From positions 62,001 through 126,000 of the forward strand of contig NZ_JAGYJK010000016.1 of assembly GCF_018402175.1 (NCBI RefSeq): 64,000 nt of DNA. Reading direction: 5' to 3'. The stretch's first letter is position 1. The number at the start of each line of letters is the position of its first letter. A program made the translations under genes and the position numbers. Under the pieces are notes generated by a model. That model was not told where the DNA came from and ran no database searches. It saw only the letters and a program-made list of their open reading frames with translations. This stretch comes from Yoonia sp. (GTDB lineage: Bacteria > Pseudomonadota > Alphaproteobacteria > Rhodobacterales > Rhodobacteraceae). Positions 18,708 through 26,500 of this stretch are shown here, in pieces.

Positions 18708-19361
18708 ATGCTGGAATTTGCGAATGTCAGCAAATCATTCTGGACCGGCACACAGCGCAAGGTGATCCTTGACCGCGTGTCGTTTCGCGTGGAACTGGGC
18801 AATTCGCTGGGCATTCTTGCGCCCAACGGGACCGGCAAGACAACCCTGATCAACATGATGGCGGGGCTAGAAAAACCCGATGAAGGCACGATCACCCGCA
18901 AGTGCCGGATTTCCTTTCCGCTGGGGTTCATGGGCGGGGTGATCAACAAGCTGAGCGCGATGGAAAATAGCCGCTATATCGCGCGGATCTACGGGCTTGA
19001 TCCCGATTATGTCGAGGCTTTCTGTCGGTGGCTTTGCGGCATCGAAGAATATTTCGACATGCCTGTCGGGACGTATTCCAGCGGGATGAAACAACGATTC
19101 ACATTCGCGCTAATGCTGGCGCTGGAATTCGACATCTACCTGATCGACGAAGGCATGCCGAGCGCCACTGACGTGGAGTTCAATCGCAAGGCGGGCGATG
19201 TCCTGCGCGAACGACTGGAAAGCACGACGATCATCATCGTATCGCATCAGGCTGCGACACTCGAACGGTTCGCGCGGTCTGCCGCCGTGCTGCGCAACGG
19301 GCAGCTTTACATGTTCGACACCCTCGAAGAGGCAAGGGCGCTTTATGACTATCAAACCTAG
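18708..19361 (+). CDS. Capsular polysaccharide ABC exporter ATP-binding protein (KpsT-like)
   Basis: A 217-residue ABC ATPase that would power export of Kdo-linked capsule across the inner membrane. Walker A is APNGTGKTT (38-46, Lys44), the signature is the divergent YSSGMKQR (123-130), and Walker B is DIYLIDEG (142-149), whose IDEG replaces the usual LDEP as in KpsT/BexA. The start at 18708 matches KpsT length. No KpsM permease is next to it; the partner must lie elsewhere. Its end overlaps the following gene by 17 bp. Confidence 0.88.
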   Translation: MLEFANVSKSFWTGTQRKVILDRVSFRVELGNSLGILAPNGTGKTTLINMMAGLEKPDEGTITRKCRISFPLGFMGGVINKLSAMENSRYIARIYGLDPDYVEAFCRWLCGIEEYFDMPVGTYSSGMKQRFTFALMLALEFDIYLIDEGMPSATDVEFNRKAGDVLRERLESTTIIIVSHQAATLERFARSAAVLRNGQLYMFDTLEEARALYDYQT

Positions 19362-20880
19362 GGTCCAAAAGTTCCGCATCCGGCGCGACGCACCGGCAGC
19401 TCCGCAGGCAGAGGCCGTGCAACCCGCCGCCACGGCCGAACCGGCCCCGACCATGCAGGACCAGCTTGACGCAATCGCGCAAGAAGGGCTGACAGCCCGT
19501 CAATTGCGTATGGCCCGCCGTGTCGCGCAAAAACGCGGATTGATCGTAGGCTCGGACTATGACGCCGTACGGCAATTGCGCCAAGCGGGGATCGATCCAT
19601 TCCAGCGCCAATCTGTTTTAGAACTGGTCCATCCTAAACCCGCTGCTGCAGAGCGCGTCCAACTGCCCGACACAATCGCCAAGGGCAGCACCCTGCCTGA
19701 ATCAAAGGCAATCCAGCGCGCCAACAAGAACGCGTCCGAGATCATCAAGATCCAGCACGACATCGCCCGCCGCCGCCGGCTCAAGCTCGCGCTGCTGACG
19801 GTGCGCCTTGCCATCTTCATCTGTTTGCCGACCATTCTGTTGGGCTGGTACTATTACAATATCGCGACACCGATGTACGCCACAAATTCCGAAATCGTGA
19901 TCCAGCAGGCGCAGCCCGCCCAAGCCAGCGCAAGCGGATTATCCAACCTGTTCCAAGGCACGTCGATAGCGACCCAACAGGACAGTATCGCGGTGCAATC
20001 CTACCTTGCCTCGCGCGAGGCGATGCTGCGGCTGGATGCCGACCACGGATTCAAGGCGCATTTCAGCAATCCCGCCATCGACCCGATTCAGCGCCTTGCC
20101 CCGGATGCCACCAACGAAGAAGCGTTCAAGCTGTACAAGAGCCATGTCATCATCAGCTATGACCCGACCGAAGGCCTGATCCGGATGGAAGTGATCGCCG
20201 CCTCGCCAGAAAAGGCCTATGAATTCTCACAGGCGCTGATCGGCTATGCAGAAGAACAGGTTGACCAACTGACCCGTCGCCTGCGTGGCGACCAGATGCA
20301 AGGTGCGCGGGAAAGCTATGAGGCAGCCGAGCGACGCCGCGCAGAGGCGCTTGCTGCATGGCTTGCAATTCAGCAAGAGGTCCAACAGATCGACCCCGTC
20401 AGCGAATCCGCCAGCCGCCTTGGCCAGATTTCGGCACTTGAAGGCGAAAAGCAACGGTTGGAGCTGGTGCTGCAATCGCGGCTGAACGTGGACCGGCCCA
20501 GCCAAGTGCAAGTCCAGTCGCTGCGCGACCAGATTGCCAACATCAACGGGCTAATCGCGCAACTGCGCAGCGACCTGATCGGCAAAACCAACGATCAGGG
20601 GTCATTGGCCGCACGCAACACCGAGTTGCTGACCGCCGAAGAAAATTACACGTTCCAGACGCTGATGGTGCAACAGGCCCTGACCCAGATGGAAACAGCC
20701 CGCATTGAAGCGAACCGTCAGGTGCGCTACCTGTCGGAAAGCGTGCGGCCTGTCTTGCCTGATCAGGCAACATATCCGCGTGCCTTTGAAAACACGATAC
20801 TGGCGTTTTTGATTTTCTCGGGGATTTATCTGATGATTTCGCTGACAGCCTCTATCCTTCGCGAACAGGTCAGCTCTTGA
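19345..20880 (+). CDS. Capsule polysaccharide export inner-membrane protein (KpsE/polysaccharide co-polymerase type)
   Basis: A 511-residue PCP-family protein linking the ABC exporter to the outer-membrane channel. It has an N-terminal cytoplasmic extension of about 145 residues, then a membrane segment (about 152-170, LAIFICLPTILLGWYY). A periplasmic region with coiled-coil follows (about 310-440), and a second membrane segment sits near the C-terminus (about 483-505). E. coli KpsE has about 380 residues, so the N-terminal extension (rich in Pro/Ala then Arg) is extra. The ATG at 19345 lies inside the ATPase gene; a longer frame from 19198 only mirrors that gene. Confidence 0.85.
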   Translation: MTIKPRVQKFRIRRDAPAAPQAEAVQPAATAEPAPTMQDQLDAIAQEGLTARQLRMARRVAQKRGLIVGSDYDAVRQLRQAGIDPFQRQSVLELVHPKPAAAERVQLPDTIAKGSTLPESKAIQRANKNASEIIKIQHDIARRRRLKLALLTVRLAIFICLPTILLGWYYYNIATPMYATNSEIVIQQAQPAQASASGLSNLFQGTSIATQQDSIAVQSYLASREAMLRLDADHGFKAHFSNPAIDPIQRLAPDATNEEAFKLYKSHVIISYDPTEGLIRMEVIAASPEKAYEFSQALIGYAEEQVDQLTRRLRGDQMQGARESYEAAERRRAEALAAWLAIQQEVQQIDPVSESASRLGQISALEGEKQRLELVLQSRLNVDRPSQVQVQSLRDQIANINGLIAQLRSDLIGKTNDQGSLAARNTELLTAEENYTFQTLMVQQALTQMETARIEANRQVRYLSESVRPVLPDQATYPRAFENTILAFLIFSGIYLMISLTASILREQVSS

Positions 20881-21713
20881 TGCATATCGTTGAAATCGGA
20901 CAACTGAAGGTCGGCAACGATCTGCCGCTGCTGTTGATCGCTGGCCCCTGCCAGTTACAAAGCGCGGATCACGCCCAGATGATTGCGGGGCGGATGGCCG
21001 AAATCTGTGCGGCGCATGGCGCGCAATTCATCTTCAAGGGCAGTTTCGACAAGGCCAACCGCACATCGCTGGGCGGCAAGCGCGGGCTTGGCATCGACGG
21101 CGGGCTCAAGGTGATGCAATCGGTCAAGGACAGCATCGGCTGTCCGGTGCTGACCGATATCCACACCGCCGACCAATGTGCGCCGGTCGCCGCGGTCTGC
21201 GACGTGCTGCAAATCCCCGCGTTCCTGTGCCGGCAGACCGACCTGCTGATCGCCGCGGGTGAAACCGGCGCTGTCATCAACGTCAAGAAAGGGCAGTTCC
21301 TTGCGCCTTGGGACATGCCCAATGTCGTGGCCAAGATCGAAAGCACCGGCAACCGGCGGATTCTGGTCACGGATCGCGGCACGTCTTTTGGCTATAACAC
21401 GCTGGTGGCTGACATGCGGTCGCTGCCGACGATGGCGCGCATGGGCTATCCTGTCGTGATGGATGCGACCCATTCGGTGCAGCAACCGGGCGGGCAAGGC
21501 GGATCATCCGGCGGGCAACGCGAATTCGCTCCCGTGATGGCGCGGGCGGCCGTATCGCTGGGGATTGCGGCGGTGTTTATCGAAACCCACGAGGACCCCG
21601 ACACAGCACCATCCGACGGGCCAAACATGATCCCGCTGTCGCAGATGGACGCGCTGGTCAAAAGCCTGATGAGTTTTGACGCGCTGGCAAAGGCAGACCC
21701 GATCCGGGTTTAG
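20880..21713 (+). CDS. kdsA: 3-Deoxy-8-phosphooctulonate (Kdo-8-P) synthase
   Basis: Condenses phosphoenolpyruvate with arabinose 5-phosphate to make Kdo-8-phosphate, needed for lipid A core and for Kdo linkers on capsules. The 277-residue protein shows IAGPCQLQS (near 20), FKGSFDKANRTS, TDIHTADQ, the substrate loop VNVKKGQFLAPWDM and FIETHEDPDTAPSDGPNM. The ATG at 20880 shares its A with the TGA of the KpsE-like gene (TGATG), so it is translationally coupled. The location suggests a capsule-dedicated copy, although it may be the only one. Confidence 0.95.
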   Translation: MHIVEIGQLKVGNDLPLLLIAGPCQLQSADHAQMIAGRMAEICAAHGAQFIFKGSFDKANRTSLGGKRGLGIDGGLKVMQSVKDSIGCPVLTDIHTADQCAPVAAVCDVLQIPAFLCRQTDLLIAAGETGAVINVKKGQFLAPWDMPNVVAKIESTGNRRILVTDRGTSFGYNTLVADMRSLPTMARMGYPVVMDATHSVQQPGGQGGSSGGQREFAPVMARAAVSLGIAAVFIETHEDPDTAPSDGPNMIPLSQMDALVKSLMSFDALAKADPIRV

Positions 21714-21981
21714 CGCGGGTCATTCAGACCACTGCCCTGTTCCAGACCACGGCACTCGACGGCGGGCCTGGCAAGCTGCCTCCGGCAAAACGCCAAAAGA
21801 ACATGAATACCACGCAGTTTGGCATCAAAAACCGCCGTACGCGCGCGCATGACTGATGCAGGATTCAACCGCAATCGGACCGAACTGGTTTTGCACCCGG
21901 ACCGCCAAAAGGAATAGTCGGCTTTTTGGCAAAACGGGGCTTGAACCGCTCCGCTCTTCGCAGTATCCAGCGCCACGCTGT
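21714..21981. other. Gene-free spacer between kdsA and tRNA-Gln (268 bp)
   Basis: No gene, strong terminator or repeat is apparent. It should include the tRNA-Gln promoter near its right end. It is less GC-rich than surrounding coding sequence around 21790-21930. Confidence 0.4.
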
Positions 21982-22056
21982 TGGGATGTAGCCAAGTGGT
22001 AAGGCATCGGTTTTTGATACCGTGTATCGTAGGTTCGAATCCTACCATCCCAGCCA
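21982..22056 (+). tRNA. tRNA-Gln (anticodon TTG)
   Basis: A complete cloverleaf: acceptor TGGGATG (21982-21988) pairs with CATCCCA (22046-22052), discriminator G, and encoded CCA (22054-22056). The D-arm is AGCCAAGTGGTAAGGC. The anticodon loop TTTTGAT reads TTG, closed by GGT/ACC. The T-arm is CGTAGGTTCGAATCCTACC. The TGGG start and loop are typical of bacterial tRNA-Gln. The outermost anticodon-stem position looks like a T-T mismatch. Confidence 0.95.
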
Positions 22057-22271
22057 GCTTTACGCATGTTCTAGAATAGGTGTGCCGTCAGGCAGTGCCG
22101 TTTACGATCTGTGTCAAAGATGACGCTCGGATCGGTGGACTTGACATGGCGCAACGCGGGGGGCAACGCTGCGGCGCATTCGTCGATCATGGGTACAAAA
22201 TCACCGCTGATTGTGGATGAACATTATTTCATCAGATGGCCATGGGTGCAGCGGCGCGCGGGGCTTGCCCG
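22057..22271. other. Spacer between tRNA-Gln and the WD40-cytochrome gene (215 bp)
   Basis: I see nothing convincing here. A short plus-strand frame (22111-22305) runs into the antisense of the cytochrome gene and does not resemble a protein. Confidence 0.4.
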
Positions 22272-23522
22272 CTATTCCGCATCCGCGACAATGCGTTCAA
22301 GATAGCTGGCCAAGGCATCACGATCCTCGGGCGCGGCGATCTTTTGTTCGGGCATGCGCGAACCGGGTGTGTAGGCCTCTGGGCCATAGGTGAATAAGTC
22401 AGACAGGGTTTGCGGCGTCCAGATGATCGCCATCGCTTGCAAGGCTTCGGAATAATCATACCCCGGCTGAGACCCGATCTTGCGGCCAAAAATACCATAC
22501 AGGCTAGGGCCGGCCCTGGTGTGGTCGTCAGGGTCCAGTGAATGGCAGACGGCGCAATTCTTCCAGATCTCGGCACCACGGCTGCTGTCATGCACGGCAG
22601 GCATGGCCGCTGCCACACCGCCACCCAAGGCCGCACCGTCAAGCGACCAGCGGCGGATCGTGCCGTCGGCACCAGAGGTGAACAGCTGCCCCTGCGCGAT
22701 CGCCAAACCCCAGACAGGACCGTTGGCCGCCATGAACGACTGGCGCGGCACAAGGTCATCGCTGTGTACCAGCCAGACCGTCCCATCGAGCGTTCCTGCC
22801 GCGATATGACCAGGCCCCGACGCGACCGATACCAAGGGGCGGTCGGTCAGAAACCGGTCAGAGCGCAGAACACCGGCGTCATCATATAGGCGCAGCGCCC
22901 CATCGGCGAATATCACGGCAAGGCCATCGTCGGCGCGCACCAGACCATTGGGCAGCGCGGGCAGTCCGACCCTGAATGTCAGCTCTGCTAGCGCGGTCCA
23001 GCGGGCCAGCAGAAGGTCGCCACCGACGGTGACCAGATCCCCGCCCGGCAGAAAGCCAAGGCCGGTCACGCGGTCACTGTGGGCCGCAAAAGTCTGCGTT
23101 TCGCGGGTGGCAAGATCAAGGCGCAAAACACGCCCGTCCCAATAGCCCGCGGCGACTTGCGCCCCGTCATCGCTGACGTCCAGCGATGCCACGGCAGATT
23201 GACCTGCAGGCGTGGCAAATTCCGGCACCCGTCCATCTGATTGCCAGACGGCCAGACGCCCATCCTGTCCCGCAGTGATGAAACCGCCCATTGGCAAAAG
23301 CCGGACGGCCGTCACGTTGCCGCTGTGAAACCGCGTCACGTTGCGCGCGGTTGCCGCATCCAGATCCCACAGGATCGCGCGCGTATCAAAGCCGCCGGAC
23401 ACCAACAGCCCTTGCCCTGCATCCAACGCCCCCACCGGCCCGCCATGCCCAACCAGATCCTGCGCAGCCGCAGGCCCGATCAGGCCCAGAGCCACGATCA
23501 GATTTATCAGACCCGGGCGCAT
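22272..23522 (-). CDS. WD40-repeat protein fused to a c-type cytochrome domain
   Basis: A 416-residue exported protein. A Sec signal peptide (MRPGLINLIVALGLIGPAAA, cut near residue 20) is followed by a WD40-like beta-propeller of about seven blades (residues about 25-300). A class I cytochrome c domain comes next, with heme motif CAVCH (Cys323, Cys326, His327) and probable axial Met390 in SRMPEQ. It is the last gene of the formate dehydrogenase run. A role as periplasmic electron acceptor or docking scaffold for the dehydrogenase is inferred from position. The open frame extends 47 codons upstream through the small gene; the start at 23522 is set by the signal peptide. Confidence 0.85.
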   Translation of the reverse strand: MRPGLINLIVALGLIGPAAAQDLVGHGGPVGALDAGQGLLVSGGFDTRAILWDLDAATARNVTRFHSGNVTAVRLLPMGGFITAGQDGRLAVWQSDGRVPEFATPAGQSAVASLDVSDDGAQVAAGYWDGRVLRLDLATRETQTFAAHSDRVTGLGFLPGGDLVTVGGDLLLARWTALAELTFRVGLPALPNGLVRADDGLAVIFADGALRLYDDAGVLRSDRFLTDRPLVSVASGPGHIAAGTLDGTVWLVHSDDLVPRQSFMAANGPVWGLAIAQGQLFTSGADGTIRRWSLDGAALGGGVAAAMPAVHDSSRGAEIWKNCAVCHSLDPDDHTRAGPSLYGIFGRKIGSQPGYDYSEALQAMAIIWTPQTLSDLFTYGPEAYTPGSRMPEQKIAAPEDRDALASYLERIVADAE

Positions 23523-23535
23523 ATTCCGCGCAGGA

Positions 23536-23691
23536 TCAATAAGCGTACAGGTTGGCTCCCGGTTCACCGACCCGCGCACCTTCGGTCGCGTAGGCCGAAT
23601 AGCTGGGCTGCTGGAACGAGTCTTGCAAAACAGACGCCGCACCAACGGCGACGACACCGGCAAAAATCACGGCAAAGATAAAGGCTTTCAT
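23536..23691 (-). CDS. Small membrane or exported protein (51 residues), function unknown
   Basis: This short gene has one N-terminal hydrophobic segment (MKAFIFAVIFAGVVAVGAA, residues 1-19) and a polar, Tyr/Gly-rich tail (FQQPSYSAYATEGARVGEP..). It sits 27 bp after mrp and 13 bp before the WD40-cytochrome gene, on the same strand. The hydrophobic part could be a signal peptide or a membrane anchor. AGGAGAACC lies just before the ATG. I do not recognise a family; position suggests a subunit or anchor for the cytochrome protein. Confidence 0.7.
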   Translation of the reverse strand: MKAFIFAVIFAGVVAVGAASVLQDSFQQPSYSAYATEGARVGEPGANLYAY

Positions 23692-23718
23692 ATCGGTTCT
23701 CCTGTGTGTTTCAGTCTA

Positions 23719-24810
23719 TCAAATCTTACGCGGGGCAAGCCCCGCCTTTTCGTCGTCCAAGCCATCAAGCATGGTCTGGGCAATGTCCTTGTAGATGCGC
23801 CCCAACGGACCATCTGGATCGCGCGCAACAATCGGCTGCCCCGCATCCGACGCCGCCCGCAGCGCCATGGTCAGCGGCACCGCCCCCAGAAACGGCACAG
23901 CCAGACGCGCAGCTTCGGTTCTGGCGCCACCATCGCCAAAGATCGCATGGCTGCTGCCGCAATCGGGGCAGATGAATTGCGACATGTTTTCGATGACGCC
24001 AAGGATCGGCACATTCACCTTGCGGAACATCGCGATCCCGCGCCGCACGTCGATCAGCGACAGGTCCTGCGGGGTGGACACGATCACCGCACCTGCCAGC
24101 CGCGTGCCTTGGGCCAGCGCCAATTGCGCATCGCCGGTTCCGGGTGGCATATCCACCAGCAGCACATCCAGCGCGCCCCATTCCACATCGGCCATCATCT
24201 GCGTGATCGCGGACATCACCATCGGCCCACGCCAGACCATCGCCGTTTCAGGTTCGACCAGCAGGCCCATCGACATCGCCTGCAGCCCATAAGCCCGCAT
24301 TGGACGCAATTTGCGCCCCTCGCCCATCCCCGGTTTGCCATGCAAGCCCAGCAAGGTCGGCAATGAGGGGCCATAGATATCGGCATCCAGAATGCCAACG
24401 CGCAGCCCCATCGCAACCAGCGCCAGCCCCAGATTGACCGTCGTGGTCGATTTGCCGACGCCGCCCTTGCCAGAGGCCACGGCAATCACATGGCGGACGC
24501 TGTCCAGAGGGTCGATCTTTGCAGGCGTCTGCACCACCAGTTTGGGCGGCGCCGCACGTTCAGCCGTAAGCACGACAAACGCAGAAGTGACCCCCGCCAA
24601 TGCCCGCAGACGCGCCTCGAGAGCGTCGCGCAGCGGGGCAAAGCCGCTTGCTTCTTCGGGGTTGATCTGGATCGACAGGCTAACCCGTCCACCAGACTGG
24701 TTCAAACCTGCGATGCGCCCCGATGCACCCAAGGGTTGGCCGTCAGGCAAAAGCATCGCCCCCAGAACCCCGGATATGTCATCATCGAGATCGCGGTTGC
24801 CTTGGGACAT
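23719..24810 (-). CDS. mrp: Mrp/ApbC (NBP35-type) iron-sulfur cluster carrier ATPase
   Basis: A P-loop ATPase of 363 residues that holds and transfers [4Fe-4S] clusters to apoproteins. It has an N-terminal MIP18/DUF59-like domain (about 1-85), the deviant Walker A GKGGVGKS (114-121), the switch region DADIYGPSLP, and the cluster-binding CPDC (in FICPDCGSS). The start at 24810 gives MSQGNRD; the frame is open 20 codons further upstream, into the hairpin region. Placement behind the fdh genes suggests service to the Fe-S-rich formate dehydrogenase, although Mrp is a general factor. Confidence 0.9.
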   Translation of the reverse strand: MSQGNRDLDDDISGVLGAMLLPDGQPLGASGRIAGLNQSGGRVSLSIQINPEEASGFAPLRDALEARLRALAGVTSAFVVLTAERAAPPKLVVQTPAKIDPLDSVRHVIAVASGKGGVGKSTTTVNLGLALVAMGLRVGILDADIYGPSLPTLLGLHGKPGMGEGRKLRPMRAYGLQAMSMGLLVEPETAMVWRGPMVMSAITQMMADVEWGALDVLLVDMPPGTGDAQLALAQGTRLAGAVIVSTPQDLSLIDVRRGIAMFRKVNVPILGVIENMSQFICPDCGSSHAIFGDGGARTEAARLAVPFLGAVPLTMALRAASDAGQPIVARDPDGPLGRIYKDIAQTMLDGLDDEKAGLAPRKI

Positions 24811-24838
24811 ATTTCTCACAACATATTTCAGGGCAAAC

Positions 24839-24866
24839 GACCCAGCCTCTTGGTCGAGGCTGGGTC
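24839..24866 (-). terminator. Hairpin between the fdh cytochrome b gene and mrp
   Basis: GACCCAGCCTC (24839-24849) pairs perfectly with GAGGCTGGGTC (24856-24866), an 11-bp stem with a 6-nt loop. It lies 25 bp after the stop of the cytochrome b gene. The minus-strand tail is GTTTG, a weak T-tract. It probably ends or attenuates the fdh transcript and makes mrp plus the two downstream genes a separate or reduced unit. Confidence 0.75.
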
Positions 24867-24891
24867 GCATCTGTTTGTTTCAAACGTCCGA

Positions 24892-25875
24892 TTACTCGGC
24901 GGGTGTAGACAACGCGCTATCCTTGGCGGATTTTGCTTTCTCTTGCTCGACCCAAAGACCGTGATGTTCTTTCGCCCAGTTGACGTCAACTTCGCCAGAT
25001 CCCATCGCGTCAAACGCACCTTCCATACCGACCGAGCCGATATAGATATGAGCGATGATAATGGCCGACAGGCCCGCTGCGATCAGAGCATGGATCGTTT
25101 GGTACAATTGCCAATCAGCCGCAGCACCCGCAACACCGGGGAACAGCAACATCACACCTGTGAAAGACAGTCCAGCGCCGCCAAGGATCACCGCCCAAAA
25201 GATGACTTTCTGACCGGCGTTGAACTTTTTCGCTGGTGGATGCACACCTTTTTTGAAGATGCCGCCACCCTGCTTGAGCCATTCAACGTCAACCTTGTCT
25301 GGAATATTGTCGATCACCCACAACACAAAGATCAACGCCAAAGCCACCATGAAAGGCCACGCGAGATAGTTATGCGCAATCTTGCCAAGCGATGTCAGCG
25401 CCCCAAACGCATTTTCCCCCAAAAGCGGCAGGATCACGGACGTACCAATGATCAGGTTCAGCCCGGTCAGCGCCAGAATGATAAAGGTCGAGGCCAGTGT
25501 CCAATGCGCGAAACGGTCGATCGCACCAAAGCGCAGTATCTTCAGGCCCGACATGCCTGAATCCACCTGAATCCGCCCACGGACAATGTAGAACAGCGTC
25601 AGCAGGCCGACCATGCCGACGACGGCAACAACAGAAAGCGTCTGCAATGTGCCGACCTGAAACGAAGCCCAAGATTTGTTTTCTGGCTTGATCAGGTTTC
25701 CTGCACTGCTGTCCGGAATGGACACGCGCCCTGCTACCGCATTGGTGTCGGTGCCCAACGCCTCGAACATCGATTCCTCGGTCACGGCACGTTCTGTTGG
25801 ATTCACCTGCGCGGAAGCCTGTCCGACAAAGACAAGAACCGCGAGAGCGATCATAAACTGAGATAAGTATCGCAT
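24892..25875 (-). CDS. Formate dehydrogenase gamma subunit (cytochrome b, membrane anchor)
   Basis: A 327-residue membrane subunit that passes electrons from the beta subunit to quinone or a cytochrome. A signal-like N-terminus (MRYLSQFMIALAVLVFVGQASA) precedes a periplasmic stretch of about 90 residues. Four core membrane helices of the FdoI/FdnI cytochrome b family follow; His residues in RFAHWTLAS, KIAHNYLAW and IHALIAAG are likely heme ligands. The C-terminus (VDVNWAKEHHGLWVEQE) matches the family. It is 13 bp downstream of fdhB, in one operon with fdhA. Confidence 0.9.
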   Translation of the reverse strand: MRYLSQFMIALAVLVFVGQASAQVNPTERAVTEESMFEALGTDTNAVAGRVSIPDSSAGNLIKPENKSWASFQVGTLQTLSVVAVVGMVGLLTLFYIVRGRIQVDSGMSGLKILRFGAIDRFAHWTLASTFIILALTGLNLIIGTSVILPLLGENAFGALTSLGKIAHNYLAWPFMVALALIFVLWVIDNIPDKVDVEWLKQGGGIFKKGVHPPAKKFNAGQKVIFWAVILGGAGLSFTGVMLLFPGVAGAAADWQLYQTIHALIAAGLSAIIIAHIYIGSVGMEGAFDAMGSGEVDVNWAKEHHGLWVEQEKAKSAKDSALSTPAE

Positions 25876-25888
25876 CGTGATATCCTCC

Positions 25889-26485
25889 TTAAACCGCTAC
25901 CGTTTCGCCGTAAGCCGTGCGCCAACCCCAGGCGCCTGACCCATAACCGCGTGTGACAACCCGCTCGCGGTAAATGTCGGCGATGATGTCGCCATCACCC
26001 GCCAGCAGCGCCTTTGTCGAACACATTTCCGCGCAAAGCGGCAGCTTGCCTTCGGCAAGACGGTTCGAACCATATTTCACATATTCGGCCTGTGACATGT
26101 CCGGTTCCGGACCACCCGAACAATAAGTGCATTTGTCCATCTTTCCACGCGTACCGAAGTTGGCAGTTTGCGGATATTGTGGTGCGCCGAAGGGACATGC
26201 ATAGCTGCAGTAACCGCAGCCGATGCAGGTGTCCTTGTTGTGCAACACGACAGCATCGTCGGTGGTGTAAAAGCAATCCACCGGACAGACCGACGCGCAA
26301 GGCGCATCGGTACAATGCATACAGGCCATCGACACCGACCGTTCACCGGGCAGACCATCGTTCAGCGTGACGACCCGACGACGGTTGATGCCCCACGGCA
26401 CCTCGTGTTCGTTTTTGCAGGCGGTAACACAGGCGTTGCATTCGATGCAGCGGTCCGCGTCACAAAGGAATTTCATGCGTGCCAT
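25889..26485 (-). CDS. fdhB: Formate dehydrogenase beta subunit (four [4Fe-4S] clusters)
   Basis: A 198-residue ferredoxin-like electron-transfer subunit. Four Cys sets are visible: CDADRCIECNACVTACKN near the N-terminus, CMHCTDAPCASVCPVDC, CIGCGYCSYACPFG, and the CTYC pair completing the pattern of FdnH/HybA-like subunits. It carries electrons from the catalytic subunit to the cytochrome b. No signal peptide is present, so it should be exported with the Tat-bearing alpha subunit. It is shorter than E. coli FdnH because it lacks the C-terminal membrane helix. Confidence 0.93.
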   Translation of the reverse strand: MARMKFLCDADRCIECNACVTACKNEHEVPWGINRRRVVTLNDGLPGERSVSMACMHCTDAPCASVCPVDCFYTTDDAVVLHNKDTCIGCGYCSYACPFGAPQYPQTANFGTRGKMDKCTYCSGGPEPDMSQAEYVKYGSNRLAEGKLPLCAEMCSTKALLAGDGDIIADIYRERVVTRGYGSGAWGWRTAYGETVAV

Positions 26486-26500
26486 TTTTTTGATCCTCCC

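Noticed and set aside
21714-22271. Genomic island or integration site at tRNA-Gln
   Set aside because: No integrase, no duplicated tRNA 3' end and no change in gene type are seen on either side.
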